The notes beneath the pieces are model-generated. The model was not told the DNA's origin and did not search any database. It was given only the letters and a program-made list of their open reading frames with translations. From positions 372,001 through 436,000 of the forward strand of contig OZ237775.1 in assembly GCA_965178125.1 (NCBI GenBank): 64,000 bases of DNA. The letters are read 5' to 3'. This stretch comes from Bilabrum cf. latius. Lineage: Eukaryota > Bigyra: Bicosoecida > Bigyra > Bicosoecida. A program made the position numbers and the translations under genes. Of this stretch, positions 31,369 to 43,235 are shown piece by piece. Positions within the stretch are counted from its first letter, which is position 1. Each line of letters opens with the position of its first letter.

Positions 31369-34300
31369 ATGTCGTCTCTGCCGCACGAATCACGTGCGAG
31401 CGTAACGAACGATGGCAAAGGTGCTGCTTCCGATTCAGGAGCGTCGCAACCATCAGTTCGCATCAGTGTCCCTCCGAATGACGAGATGAAGGGCGCCCAG
31501 CTAAACTTAGAAGCATGGAAAACCTCACAGGTGTCTCAAAGGCAAGTAGACGAGAACGATCGCAGCCAGCCAGCGTCAACTGGCGAGCACGGAGGCGACG
31601 AACTCTTGCCCCTTGTGGACTACTTCCCCCTGCTGCAAGAAATCGAACTTTTCATCGGTAAGAATTCAAATAGATTATTTTGATACGTGCAGCAGGCGTG
31701 CGTATCCCGCATTCGCAATCGATTGCTCCTCGCCATGAATCGCCGACCATTGCAGACTTGGAGAATCGGCGAATTCGCGGACGGACTGTCCTGTACGTTA
31801 GAAGGTATGCTCGCCGCGGCGCACGACCGCCCAAAGCGATTCGGCTGCATTGCACGCCGGCAGTGCCGCCAGCGCCCGTTGGGCCAGCCGCTGCGTCGCC
31901 AGCTGCAGCCGCTTCTCAAGCCAGAGCGGCCGGGCAGGCGAGCATGTCGGACGCTGACGGCCCCTCCTCACTCGTCACGCAGCGATCCAGCACCCCATCA
32001 ACACTCGTCACACCTCGATCAGGCGGCGTAGTGGTGGGCCGCTGCTTCGTCGACGGGCAGCCGGCCCCTCACAGGCACGAACACCCGGATCTGGCCCCTG
32101 CCTTTTTGTGGTCCGACCTAGACGATCGGAGCGGTGAGGCATCTGGACAGGCCGAGATGGGGGGCGATGCTGGGAACGGATCGTTGCCACCACCATCGAC
32201 CTCGACTTCGTCATCAGGGGCAGCAGCAGCATCCGCCACTGCCAGGCGCGCAGTGATCGACACGGACGGGCTGCGGGTGTCTTACAGGGCGGCCCAGCGC
32301 AGGAAGCGGATGGGGGAGCTGGCGATCCGGTGGCCTGCGGAACCAAGCGGCGCCGCGCAATCCGCCGACGAGGGCGAGGGGTGGGTATCCTCCAGCCACG
32401 CGGTCGTGGTTGAATTCGCGGCGGTTGGGCCCATCCAGGGCCTCGTGTTCTCTGGCGGAACCGGCGCCACGCAATTCACCCGCGGCGGTAGCTCCAAGCT
32501 GCCATCCCCCGCTAGTTTCGTGCTCGCCCCACCGACCCCCGAGCGCACTTGTTCCCTGGCGTGGGAGGGGCTCGGGGGCCGCCGCTGGATGCCCTGCGTG
32601 GACCTGCCCAACGCGAGGTACATGTTCCGGTTTCGGGTTGTTCCCTGGGATGCCTGCTCTGGGCTCTAGCCAGTTGCGTCGGCGACAGCAGCGGCAACTT
32701 CACCTGAGTCACCTGAGTCAGCCGCTGCGGCGAAGCTACACCGCGTTGGCAGCAAGCCGCAGCCCCCACTGGTTGTGATCGCCCCGGGCCCATTCCAGGG
32801 ACGGGTATCACATGGTGGGACGAGTGATAGGGCGGGGGATGTGATGAGTGGGTCGGGCTAGGCATCGATGGAAGCGGACGATGACGACGAGCAGGAGAGG
32901 GGGCAATCCACCGGTGGACTGATCGGACTAGCCGAAGACCCCGTCCCGCCGCAACTGCGCAGAGGCAAAACTGACACCTAGCGAGACAAAACTGACACCC
33001 AGTCCTCCCCTTCCTCCGGCTGCTGGCAGTTCCGGTTTGGCGAGTGGATGCCCATGGCTGCCGCAGACGCGGCAATCGCGGCGGGCCGCTGGGCCGCCAC
33101 AGACCTGGGGTCGGCCACAGGCCGAACCCCAACCACCTCGACGCACTCGTCACACCAGACGCAGCAGGGAGAGTCGGCTGGACCGGCGGTTGGTGCAGCG
33201 GGTTCTGGGCCCACAGAACAGTCGAAGGGATCTGCCAAAGCAGTCACGAGAGGCGCGGCTTCGTCCTTGTCCCGGTCTTCGTCGTCCCCGTTGAAACCAG
33301 CCTTGCCCAGCAGCACCAGCACCGCTCTCGCCGTGGGAGCCGGCGCCGCGCAATTGGTTCCGCTGAGGCAGGTGTCGATCACGGGCCTCTCGCCGCCGGC
33401 TCTAGCGGCCCTTGCAGCGGATCACGGCATGAACCCAGAGACGGGTACCGTCGTACGGTTGGGACCCCCCGCAGAACGCCTCCATCATCATCACCATCAT
33501 CACCATTCGCAGAGCCGGCCGGGGCGGGAACCGGTTCGTGCGCGGCGCCAGCGGTCCGGTTCCGCAGGCCGAGATGAGATGCTGGGCGGCGCCCCGCCCA
33601 CAATGGCTCGGGAGTCATCGACCGCAAGCGCGAAAACCGCATCGCACGGTGGTGCGGCCGCTGGGTCAGGGGCGCAGTGGAAGGATGGCCCGGGGTCCAT
33701 GCTGCGGTTCCGCTTTTGCGCGGCGCCGTCTGCCGGAGACGGTCGCCTGTTGTCTCCCGCCGGCATGCTGACGTGCTTCCAGGACACTCTCGGGACGTTT
33801 CCCGGAACGTTCCTGGGACATTCTCGGACGTTTCTTGCCTTCGTCCCGGGTCTGGAGGCGGCCTGCGCGCCCCTCCTGCGGCACGCCGCCATCCTGGGAA
33901 ACGGCCCGCTGCCGGGCTTCTCTGCGTCGCCCACATCGCACTTCCTATCCCGTATGGCGGCCGAGCGGGCCACGGGGGGGGGTGCTGGAGGTCGCGCGGG
34001 CGGGGGGTTTGGGTGTGCAGCGGCCTGTCCTGTGCCCGGCGCCGGCGTGCTGCTTCCCCTATCTCTGCTGTCGTCACACCTGAGGCCAGACGCGGCGCTG
34101 GACGCCAGGTGCGGGGTGGCCTGGGGACTCGCCCTCGCCTGCGCCAAAGGTGCACTGCCTTGCAGCGGCTGGAGGCACGAGTGGATGGTGCCTGCGCTTG
34201 CTTACCACCTTTGCTGGCAGTGGCTGGAGAGGGCGCTGGGCCAGCCAGGGAACAACGGATCGGGGAACAACGCGGGGGCCGAGGCGAGAATCCGCGTGTT

Positions 34301-37300
34301 CCTCGCCCAGAGGGTTGCAACCGCCATGGCGGAGGCTGCGGTGCAGGCCGGGCCGCTTTGCCCACCCCCTGCAGTGGAGGACGAAACTGACCCCGGCTGG
34401 GACAGGGAGATCGCCGGTCTCACCGCGACTGACACCACCGTGATCGGACCAGGCAGCGGAACATCATCGCGCGGCGCCACCGCAGTCCGTCCCCTTGCGG
34501 GGGTCGAGGTGGCGGAAGGAGACCCCCTGCCCTACCTCCTCGAGCCCTGGCGGTCCGCCTCTGTGGGCGCCCGCACATGCCTCCTGCTCCGATCTCTGGC
34601 GTCCACGCTCGGGGCCGGCCCATCGAGGCACGCGCTTCGGCGGGCTGTGGGGCAGGCGGCGGCGGCGGCGGCGGCGACCGGAGCCAGGCAGCGCCAGGCG
34701 GCTGCCATGGCAGAGCGCGAAGTAACCGCTCGGTGGCGGCTTCAGGTCGCAACTGACGGTGATGCGGTTGCAACCGGTGATTTGCAGTCGTCACACTCGG
34801 GAACGCTGGGCACGCCCAAGACCAAGCTGCCGCAAGCCTCTTCCTCACCATCGACATTGTCATCGTCATCCCACGCTCCTCCGGGCTAGAGCAACGGCGC
34901 CGGCACGGCTAGCTCCAAAGCAACAGGACTTGCAGACGGTGGGACGAGCCCGAGCAGGCAAACCAAGGCCCAAAGTTAGGCCAAAACCCAGGCCAATGGC
35001 TCCGCAGCCCCTGCACCCCTCGCGCCCCACAGAAGCAGATCAGCGCTGGTCGCCCGCAAGGCGCAGACCGCACTCGTCACACTGACCTCCAAGATTCTCG
35101 CCGCCATGGGTGGTCACTCGTCACACGCTGCGGGTGGATCCGCTGCGGACGCCATGTCCCCAAGGACCCCGGGGGGTACCACCCCAAAGGGGATGGCATC
35201 CCCGCGATCCCCGGGCTCCGGCGGGGGCAGTGTGGGTGGTAAGAGCCGGCCTGAGCACGCCCTTCGAAGACTTCCCGCCGTAGCCGCTGCAAGCCGGTTC
35301 GCAGGTGGATCCACTCCGCTGAGCGGTTTCGGCCTCCCGCCCCTGCTGGCCCTCTGCGGCCGGTCCATGGCGCTCCACGCCGAGAACGCGCACTCGATGG
35401 GTGCATCGCACGATGGTGATAGCACCAGAGGGGATCTGCCTGCCACCGCGCTGGCCCTGGCAGGCGGGATTTGGTGGTGCGGCGCCGGCACGCGCGATTT
35501 CGAGGGCCTGCTCCTTCGAGTGGCCAGCGCGACGCAGAGGCTGCCCGTGGCGCAGTGGGCGCAGGGTTCGCTGTACTCGGCGAACGTTCCTCAGGTGCAG
35601 CTCTCGTACCAGTTCTCCAAGCAGCGGAAGTGCCTCTACGTGGCGCTCACCCAGGAGGCCTCCGCTGGTTCCGCAAGCGCGGCGCCGCTGGCCACGCTGT
35701 GCGACTACGTGATGGGCGGGGCGGGCGGGGCTTCGGCTGCCGGGGTCGGGCTGTGCTCTGCCTCCGCTGCTGCGGCGACATACGCATCCGCGATCCGGCT
35801 GGGCCAGACCCTGGCCGCAGAGCATTCGTCACACGCCGCTAGATCCTCCTCCTCGTCGTCGTCCTCGCGCCGCGGCAGGGGATTCGGAGCCGGAAGCGAT
35901 GCCTCCCACGGTGAATTCGCCTCGCACCTGCTCAGGTGCATGTCCTCGGTGCGCGCCACGGGCGGTTCCGCAAGCGCGGCGTGGTCCGGTCCGCTCGTCA
36001 TCTTGGTACAAGAGAAGGACGGGCTCCAGTGGAAGCACACGCTGCGGGCGGGAAGCTACGCGGGGGCGGGCCTGCAAGCCGACGCGGACGGCGCAGAGGC
36101 CGCCGGCGCGGGGGCCGGAGGATCATCACTCTCCAACAGGAAGGGCCGGAAACCGACGAGACTGACACCGGGTGCCGCCGCCACGCTGGCAGCCCAGGAA
36201 GCGGCACGAAAAGCGGAAGCCAGCGGGATGCAGGCCGCCGGTGACATCGCGCTTGGCGGAGCCCCGGCAGCTCACGTCCCTGTGCTCCACCAGCGGTTCC
36301 TTGTGCCTGTGCACGCGGCGCCGGAGCGGGTCAAGTCCAGGAAAATCTCGTTCTAGAGGAAAAGGGAGCGGCCCAGCAACAAGCCGACGGCCAGGGTGCA
36401 TCGTATTGCGGAGCGCATCAACGACACCTCCGTCGCGACCATCTCCACGGACCCCTACCTGCAGCAGTGGATGTCGGTCACCGCACTCGTCACGCCACTG
36501 TTCGCCGCGCAGGCGCTTCAGGTGCAGGATGATGCCGCGGCGCAGCTGCGGGCCATCGAGCAGCTCGGCTCCATGGTAACCCGGTCCCTCAGCGACGCAG
36601 AGCAGCACAACACCCTGTCGGCGAGAGCGGACCGGCCCCCCTCGGAACCGCTTGGGACCGGCATGCAGCTCATGTGCCTGAGAGTGTTGGTCGATACCGG
36701 TTGCAACCGCCAGGGCCGGTTCCACCCCTTCGTGCGCGAGGCCGCGTGGGTGGCCGTGGCGGAGTGGCAGTCAAGGAGGGCGGGGCCACTCGCACCCCTG
36801 TGGGGCCTGGGGCCATCAGCGGCGAAAGAGTACCGCGTGGATCTGGACGCGGGTGGTGGTGGGGGCGCGAGTGCGGGAATGGGCGTCTAGGGGGGCGTTG
36901 GTGCGAGTTGGGGGCCGGCTGGTGGTGCTGGGGTTTTGGGTCTTGGATGGGGTGCACCGCACGGTGGTGAGGTGGACGCGCGCGATGCCTCCAGCGGCAC
37001 CGGCGCCGGCGCCGCGCAATCGCTGGGCACGCTTGCCTTGGTTCCGCTTCCCCGCGCGAGCCAGAACGCGTCCCCTCAGCGACTTCAGCTCGTCAAAGGG
37101 AGCGGCTGGGCGGGTCGGGGCGCGGGCGCGTGGGTGGCATTTGACTCGATGCAGTTCGAGATGGGCCGGTTCTGGTGGTGCCTCGAACGGGACCTGCCAC
37201 CACCTCCGGGTGTCAGGCGCTCCGGACACCTCGCCGAACGGTTAGCTCCGAAGGGCCTCCCCGCGGCGCGCTGGTTCACTGCAGACGACCTGCAGAACCA

Positions 37301-38745
37301 CGTGGATCTAGTCGATGCGGGCGAGGCACGAGACGCCGGCACGATCGGGTACGGCCTTCGGGGCGGGGAGGAGGAGGAGGAAAGGGGGGTACAGCGTCGG
37401 CGCTTGCAACCGGGTAGGTTCCGCACCGGGAAGGGCGCCGCGCAATCGTCGAAAGCGGCCTTGCTGCCGTGGGAGGCTGACACGGCAGGTGGCCGCGCGA
37501 GCAGGGCGGGGCTCGTCTCCGGGCTGGGCTGCCTCCGCGGTTCCGACGGAACTTCGGCGCCGCGCGCTGTGGAGCTGTTGCTTCGCTGCGGTGCCGCGCT
37601 CTCCATCCCGCTCTCGGAAGCGGAGCGGGCAGTCTCGCTGACCCAGTGCGAAGCGTCGTACGCCTGCGTTCTGATCCGATCCATGGCGTCGGCCGTCGCT
37701 GCGAGCCCGTGGGCGGGACAGGCCAGGAGGCGCGGTGACGGGGGCGGCGGTGCGGCAGCTTCGCCAACGTTCGATGGACTCGGAATCGAGTCCGCGTCGG
37801 CGGAGGCTGTCGCGGACGAGGCCGCCAAGCGACTGACTTCCCCTTCCCCTCTCCCTTCCTCCTCCGCTTCCTCCTCGACAGCAGGATCAGGATCAGCTTC
37901 AGGATCAGTGTCGTCTCTATCCGTGGGTCTGCTCGCGGGCGCTGGCGCCGATGCGACCGCGAAACAGATTCCTGACCCGCTGGGGCTCGCGCTCGCCCCA
38001 GGCTCCAAGTACGGCCCATCTGGCGCCGCGCTAGCGGAACCGGGGGCCAGGCACCCGGCCGCAGCTCGCGGTGCCGTGGTGGTTCGCGCCTCGCTGCCCT
38101 CGGCCGTCGACAGCAACGGCAGCCCGGCCGGTCCAGGCCCTGGCTTCGGCATCGATTCTGTGATGTCTGCTGCTGCTGCTGCCGCCTCGGGTGGGGCGGG
38201 TGGGGCGTTGCGACCAACAGGGGGGGCAGGTCCTCCTTCAAACGGTCGCACTGGCCCGGCCCGTCCCAAGTCAGTCAGGGTCGTAGCGGGTCCCATCGCA
38301 GGGTACGGCGCTGGCGCCGCGCATCGTGCCTACGGTATGTTCCGCACGTGGCTGTTTGCAGCAGTGCAGCGGCTTGACCTGGCGGCGCCGCGCACTGGTT
38401 CCGCAGCGCGGCTACTCCCGCGCGTGGTGTCACGGGAGGGGGCCGAGGCCGTCGGGGTCGAGTGCTGCCGCGCCCTTGCGGAACTAAGCCGGTGCGGAAT
38501 GCGCGGCGCCGCATCGCAGATGCGACAAGTGGCGGCTCAGCTCGGGCTTCCGCACGGGCTGCGTGTTGCGGCGTTGCGCGGCGCCGCCATTGCGGAACTC
38601 ATTGCGCGCCCGCCAAGGCAGTGGCCAGCGGGTTGGGCCCCGCGATCAGGATCGTCTTCATCTTCATCTTCGAAGCATGGTTCCAAACGCGCCGCGAAAG
38701 CATCCTCCGGGGCGGCTGCATCGGCTCTGGCTGCGGGAGCGGCGG

Positions 38746-38779
<34 letters not shown>

Positions 38780-39989
38780 CCATTCGCGAGCTGCTCGCCT
38801 GTTGCAAGGCAGGGACAAGCAAGAAGCCGGGCGGTACGCGCGCGCGTGGCACTAGTGGTGCGCCCGCGCTCGTCACATCCTGGCCCTGGCACAGTCAATG
38901 GATTCGGAATCAGATTTCCCGACCGGACTAGCGGGGGAGTCGCTGCTTCTGGCGACGCGCGGCGCCGCGGATGGCGGGACCTCGAGTGGAGCCAAGTTTG
39001 GGCAAAAGGCCTTGGCGGCCGCTGGCCAAGCACTGGGGGGTCACACGGCGTTCTTGCAGAGTGGTGGTCCTATCATAGCCCGGGACTCGGCCCAGGGTAT
39101 CCGGGCGGAGTTAGGTTCCGCAATGCGCGGCGTCTTCGCTCCGCTCGCCGACACGCAGGCGGTCGCGATCCTGCAGCAGATGCATCGCGGCGGACTCGCC
39201 GAGGCTGGTTCCGCAATGCTTGCGGGGCGCCGCGCGACGCTGCAGCTGTGGAGCATCGCTACGTGGCCCTGGAGCCCCGGTGCGCCTGACGGCCGCTCGC
39301 TGCCGGCCGGGTCGCTGGGCGGCGGTGGTCGCGGGGCGGCAGTGGCCCTGTGGCACGGAACGTTCGGCAGGGCCCCACCGCCGTTCGTCGAAGGACACGC
39401 CGCAGGCACCGCAGTGCAGTGCATGCAAGATGACATGAGCATGCTGCGGAACCGACAGTGGCGCCGCGCATTGCGGAACGTGCAGTCTGCGTGGCCGGGT
39501 CCGTCGGCTTCCGCCTCGGGAATCCGGAAGAAGGGCAGCTCAGCGGATGCCGACTCGGACTCCGATCTAGATGAGGCATCTGCAGGGTCAGATTCCGCAG
39601 ACGCGCGAGGTACCCACGCGGCGCCGGCGTGGGCCACCGCGTCCGCGGAGCTCCTGCGTCACGAGCGCGCGAGGTGGAGCAGGGCATGGTAGCAGACGGC
39701 CCGGAGAATGGACGTGGCTGCGGCCGCGGCCCGTGCAGGCAGCCAGGCGGGCGGACGAGCGGCTCTGGAGGAGTTGCGTGCACATACGAAGCGCGAGCAG
39801 GATATCGCGCGGGCCAAGGCGCAGGCCAAAGAGGCCAAGGAGACCGAGAGGGGGCGAAGCGGGGGGGGCCGTGGGCGTGGACGCGGGCGCGGGCGGGGCA
39901 GGGGCAGGGGGAGGGGAAGGGGCAGGCGCTCGTCATCCCTGGGTGCAGGGGGCGGTGGTGCACCGCCTCCGAAGCGGGCGAGAACGTAA
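31369..39989 (+). CDS. TAF2: TAF2-like TFIID subunit (M1-aminopeptidase-like), greatly enlarged
   Basis: Exon 1 is 31369-31657 and exon 2 is 31756-39989 (about 2,840 aa, TAA). With TAG as Gln one frame spans the whole second exon. TAF2-like landmarks occur in order: LQEIELF joined to IDLENRRIRGRTVLYV at the exon junction, RRWMPCVDLPNARYMFRF, LLSSHLRPDAALDARCGVAW ... WRHEWMVPALAYHLCWQW ... LGQPGNN, and RVHRIAERINDTSVATISTD ... QLRAIEQLGSM. Human TAF2 is about 1,200 aa; here long Ala/Gly/Ser-rich insertions separate the conserved blocks, and an Arg-Gly-rich tail ends the protein. TAF2 binds core-promoter DNA within TFIID. The peptidase zinc motif is not seen, as expected for TAF2. Family call from motifs only. 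Confidence 0.7.
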
Positions 39990-40478
39990 CGTTCATGACC
40001 CGTGAGATCCGGATGATACCTGCTGGGTGGTTCTGTGGGCTGCTGCCTGATGGGTCAGTGGAGTGCCAGACATGGGTGGGACGATCGTTCGTGATTCATA
40101 CAATCATATCGAGGTGTAACCGTTAGAGCATGTGTGCTCCCGAAAGATGAACCCTACGGGATGTATGTGGTTCGGTGGGGACTGCGGATCCGACCAAATC
40201 TGATATTCCGTTAGAAACACCTTACAAACCGGCTAACGGCCCTCTCGGACATTTTCCCTGCTTAGTGAGGTACGAACGCCGAGTTGTGCACAGATACGTA
40301 TGATTTGAAATGATAAGTATTCATGGACCTATCCAGGGATCTGTGAATACCCACGTTTGTTTGATCGCGACGGCAGACGCTAAGCTCCATCCTGCAGTAG
40401 TATAGTAGTGTTCTGCTCGGATCATTGTCGCCCACCCAGTCGTATTCGAATGCACAACTTGCCACATATTTTGCAGAT
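39990..40478. other. Intergenic spacer
   Basis: The stretch lies between the TAA of the TAF2-like gene and the proposed start of the dynein gene. A polypyrimidine-AG (TTTTGCAG at about 40470) just before the ATG may be the acceptor of a 5'UTR intron. No other gene seen. Confidence 0.4.
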
Positions 40479-42876
40479 ATGCACGGGTAGAGATCCAGAG
40501 GGCGTTCGAGCCGAGGTCCAGCCCGTGGGGGTGCTGGCCGAAATGCCAAACCGCCGGCCGGACGAGCTTCTGGTGGAGCCGCACGCCGAAGGCGGGCACC
40601 GAGGGTGGAAAGAAAGGAGGAGATCGATGATAGCCTTGTGAGAACTCGATCGGTTGGTCGCTGAAGTTCTGATTGCTTTTGGGAACGTCGACGGATCGAA
40701 CCAGTCCATCTCCCATGCCTCGCAGGACCAGCGCGTAGTAATCCCCGAAGACCAGATCAAGCTAACAGAGAAGGAAATGCAGGAGTAGATTCCTCGCGTT
40801 TTGACCGCCAACGACCCAAACGTTGCAACGAACCTCGTGTATTACTCGTTCGCCGAAAACGCCCACAAGGGTGTCCCCGGCTCTGCAGAGAGCGAGCACG
40901 TGCGCTTTCACTTCGCGCTAGACGGCACTTTGGTCGCCAAAGAAAGCGAAGAGGGCGAGAAGCAGCTCGCGGCCGTGCGTGAAACGCGCAAAAAGATGGC
41001 GGACCGCGAGAAGGAGCTGGAGCGAGAGGCGAGGCAGCAGGGCAAGGATGTGGAGGAACTCCGGGAAGAGGTGGGGGACGCGGGCGGTCGCAACCAGTTC
41101 AACTACTCGGAGAGGGCGGCCCAGACCTACAACCCTCCTATGAAATCGAGGGGAGTGGCCACAAGGCCGCCCGACAGCGCCGTCTTTGCCGGCAGCGTGT
41201 CGCGGTGGGATATCTACGACGCGTACATGGGCGAGTTCGAGCGGCTCGTCGCCAAGGAGGAGGAAGAGGCCAGCAAGGGCAAGCGCGGAGCCGCCGCCGC
41301 CAAATCGCACGCGCACAAGCCCAAGGCCAGGACGGGCGAGGCCGTAGTGCACGGGGATGCGTGCGGATGGAGTCTCAGGGTTATGGAGCGGATGGTGTGC
41401 CAGAACCAGTGGGACGACTACTATAGCGACCTCAAGTACTGGGACGACGAGTCCGATCCACTCAAGCCAGGTGGCATGGGCACCCTGCTTCCCCTTTGGA
41501 AGTTTACGGAAGAGAGGGCACTCCGATCGAAAATGGTCACTGCCATCAAGTGGAACCCGAGGTACCCTGACATGTTCGCGGTGGCGTACGGGTCTTACGA
41601 TTTCATGAAGCAGGGCTCCGGGCTGGTGTGCGTGTACACGCTCAAGAACGTGAGGTATCCGGAGTATCTATTCACCCTGGAGTCGGGGGCCGTGTCCATC
41701 GACTGGCACCCGACCAGGCCAGCGCTCCTCGCCGTGGGGTGCTACGACGGAACCACCAAGGTATTCGACGTGAGAAAGAAAGAGAACAAGCCTCTGTACG
41801 CTGCAGACGTGCGGTCGGGCAAGCACACGGACCCGGTGTGGGGCGTGCGATGGATGCCGGATGCGGGCGGCGCGGAGCTCGGCTTCATGTCAGTTAGCTC
41901 TGACGGCAAGGTAGCTGGGTGGGTGCTCTCCAAGAACGACCTGCAGATGGAGCCCGTGATGTCACTGAAGCTGGTACAGACCGCGGCTGCGTCTTCGGGC
42001 GGTGGTGCCAGCGGGTCCGGTGCCGGTGGAGGGCCCATGGTGGTAGCAGAGGACGAGAGCTCGTTGAGCGGGCTGGCGGGCGGGTGCTGCTTCGATTTCA
42101 ACCCCTTCAACGAGAACATCTTCCTCGTGGGCACAGAGGAGGGCAGGATCCACAAGTGCTCAAGGGCGTACAGCGGCCAGTACCTGGAGACGTACGAAGG
42201 GCACCACATGGTGGTCTACAACGTCCAGTGGTCTCCGTTCCACGAGAGGGTTTTCCTCAGCTGCAGCGCTGACTGGACGGTCAAGATCTGGGACCATTTG
42301 TGCCCTCGCGCGGTCATGTCGTTCGACCTGCAGAATGCTGTGGGTGACGCATGCTGGTCCCCTTTCAGCTCAACCGTGCTGGGCGCGGTGACTGCCAACG
42401 GCAAGGGGGTTGTGTTCGACCTCGCTGTCAACAAGCACGAGCAGCTTTGCGACCAGAAGCTGGTCAAGAAAGCGCAGCTGACCCACGTGTCTTTTGCCAC
42501 ACCCGCCACGGCGGGGCAGGGAACAATCGGAGAGATCGCCGCGGAGGAGATCACGGACCCCGCTGCCGCCAACGAGGCCGCCAACGACCAGACGTGGATG
42601 CTCCTCACCGGCGACTCCAAGGGCTGGGTGAGGTCGTATAAGCTGTCCCCCAACCTGCGTAAAGTCACGCCCATCCCAGTCCCGGAGGTAAAGAAGGGCC
42701 AGGTGCCCCCGCCCCCGCCAACGAGGCTGGAGGTGGAGGTGGCCAAGCTCAACAAGATCATGGCGGCGGCAGACGTCAAGGCAAGCGTGCCCATCACGGC
42801 GTGGGACGGGTCTCTGGGTAGGAAGGCCAAGGCGGCTGAGGGAGAGGGTGGCGCAGCATCGGGGGCTGGAGACTGA
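40479..42876 (+). CDS. Axonemal dynein intermediate chain (DNAI1/IC78-type), WD40 protein
   Basis: Proposed exons 40479-40637 and 40726-42876 give 769 aa ending in TGA. The N-terminus is Arg/Gly-rich and basic. The conserved element LTEKEMQE-Q-IPRVLTANDPN follows; its central Q is a TAG at 40786. After a charged coiled-coil segment, at least five WD40-type blocks cover the C-terminal half (VSIDWHPTRPALLAVGCYDG, FNPFNENIFLVGTEEGRI, WSPFHERVFLSCSADWTVKI). Outer-arm dynein intermediate chains anchor the motor to the doublet microtubule, so the organism builds motile flagella. Family usual size is about 680-700 aa. The first exon is the least certain part. Confidence 0.88.
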
Positions 42877-43235
42877 TCTTGGCATATATTTGCGATTGAA
42901 TGATCGACTGATAAGTGATTTCTGATCAGTAATTGTGCTTACTCACGTGTGGTGCATAGGGTAGGCAAGCCGGAACACACGCTGTGGTGTGGTGCTGGCC
43001 GGTGAGGACGCCGCACACAGACAACCAGCTTCGCATAATTCTAGCTGGGTTCTATTTTGCAGACATTATTCATTTGTCTGCGGGTGCAAGCTGGTGCTGG
43101 TCCATATTGTTTGGATACAGTTCAACAACTTGGCAAGTCACAGTCGACTTTGGTTGGCAGGTTCCTTCTTGGTACAGCTGTGCGGTTGCACCAATTAGGT
43201 GACCCAACGCTGACTATATACAGACACATTATAAT
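42877..43235. promoter_or_regulatory. Upstream region of the LRR protein gene
   Basis: A 359-bp spacer between the dynein TGA and the LRR-gene ATG. A TATATA sequence at about 43215, some 20 bp before the ATG, could be a TATA-like element; this is only a suggestion. No gene seen. Confidence 0.35.

Noticed and set aside
31658-31692. A 35-nt intron at the 5' end of the TAF2-like gene (acceptor at 31692)
   Set aside because: It is much shorter than other introns; using the acceptor at 31755 gives a 98-nt intron and the better TAF2-like join FIDLENRRIRG.
40262-40811. Minus-strand ORFs upstream of the dynein gene
   Set aside because: They overlap the dynein N-terminal exons in antisense and show no recognisable domain.
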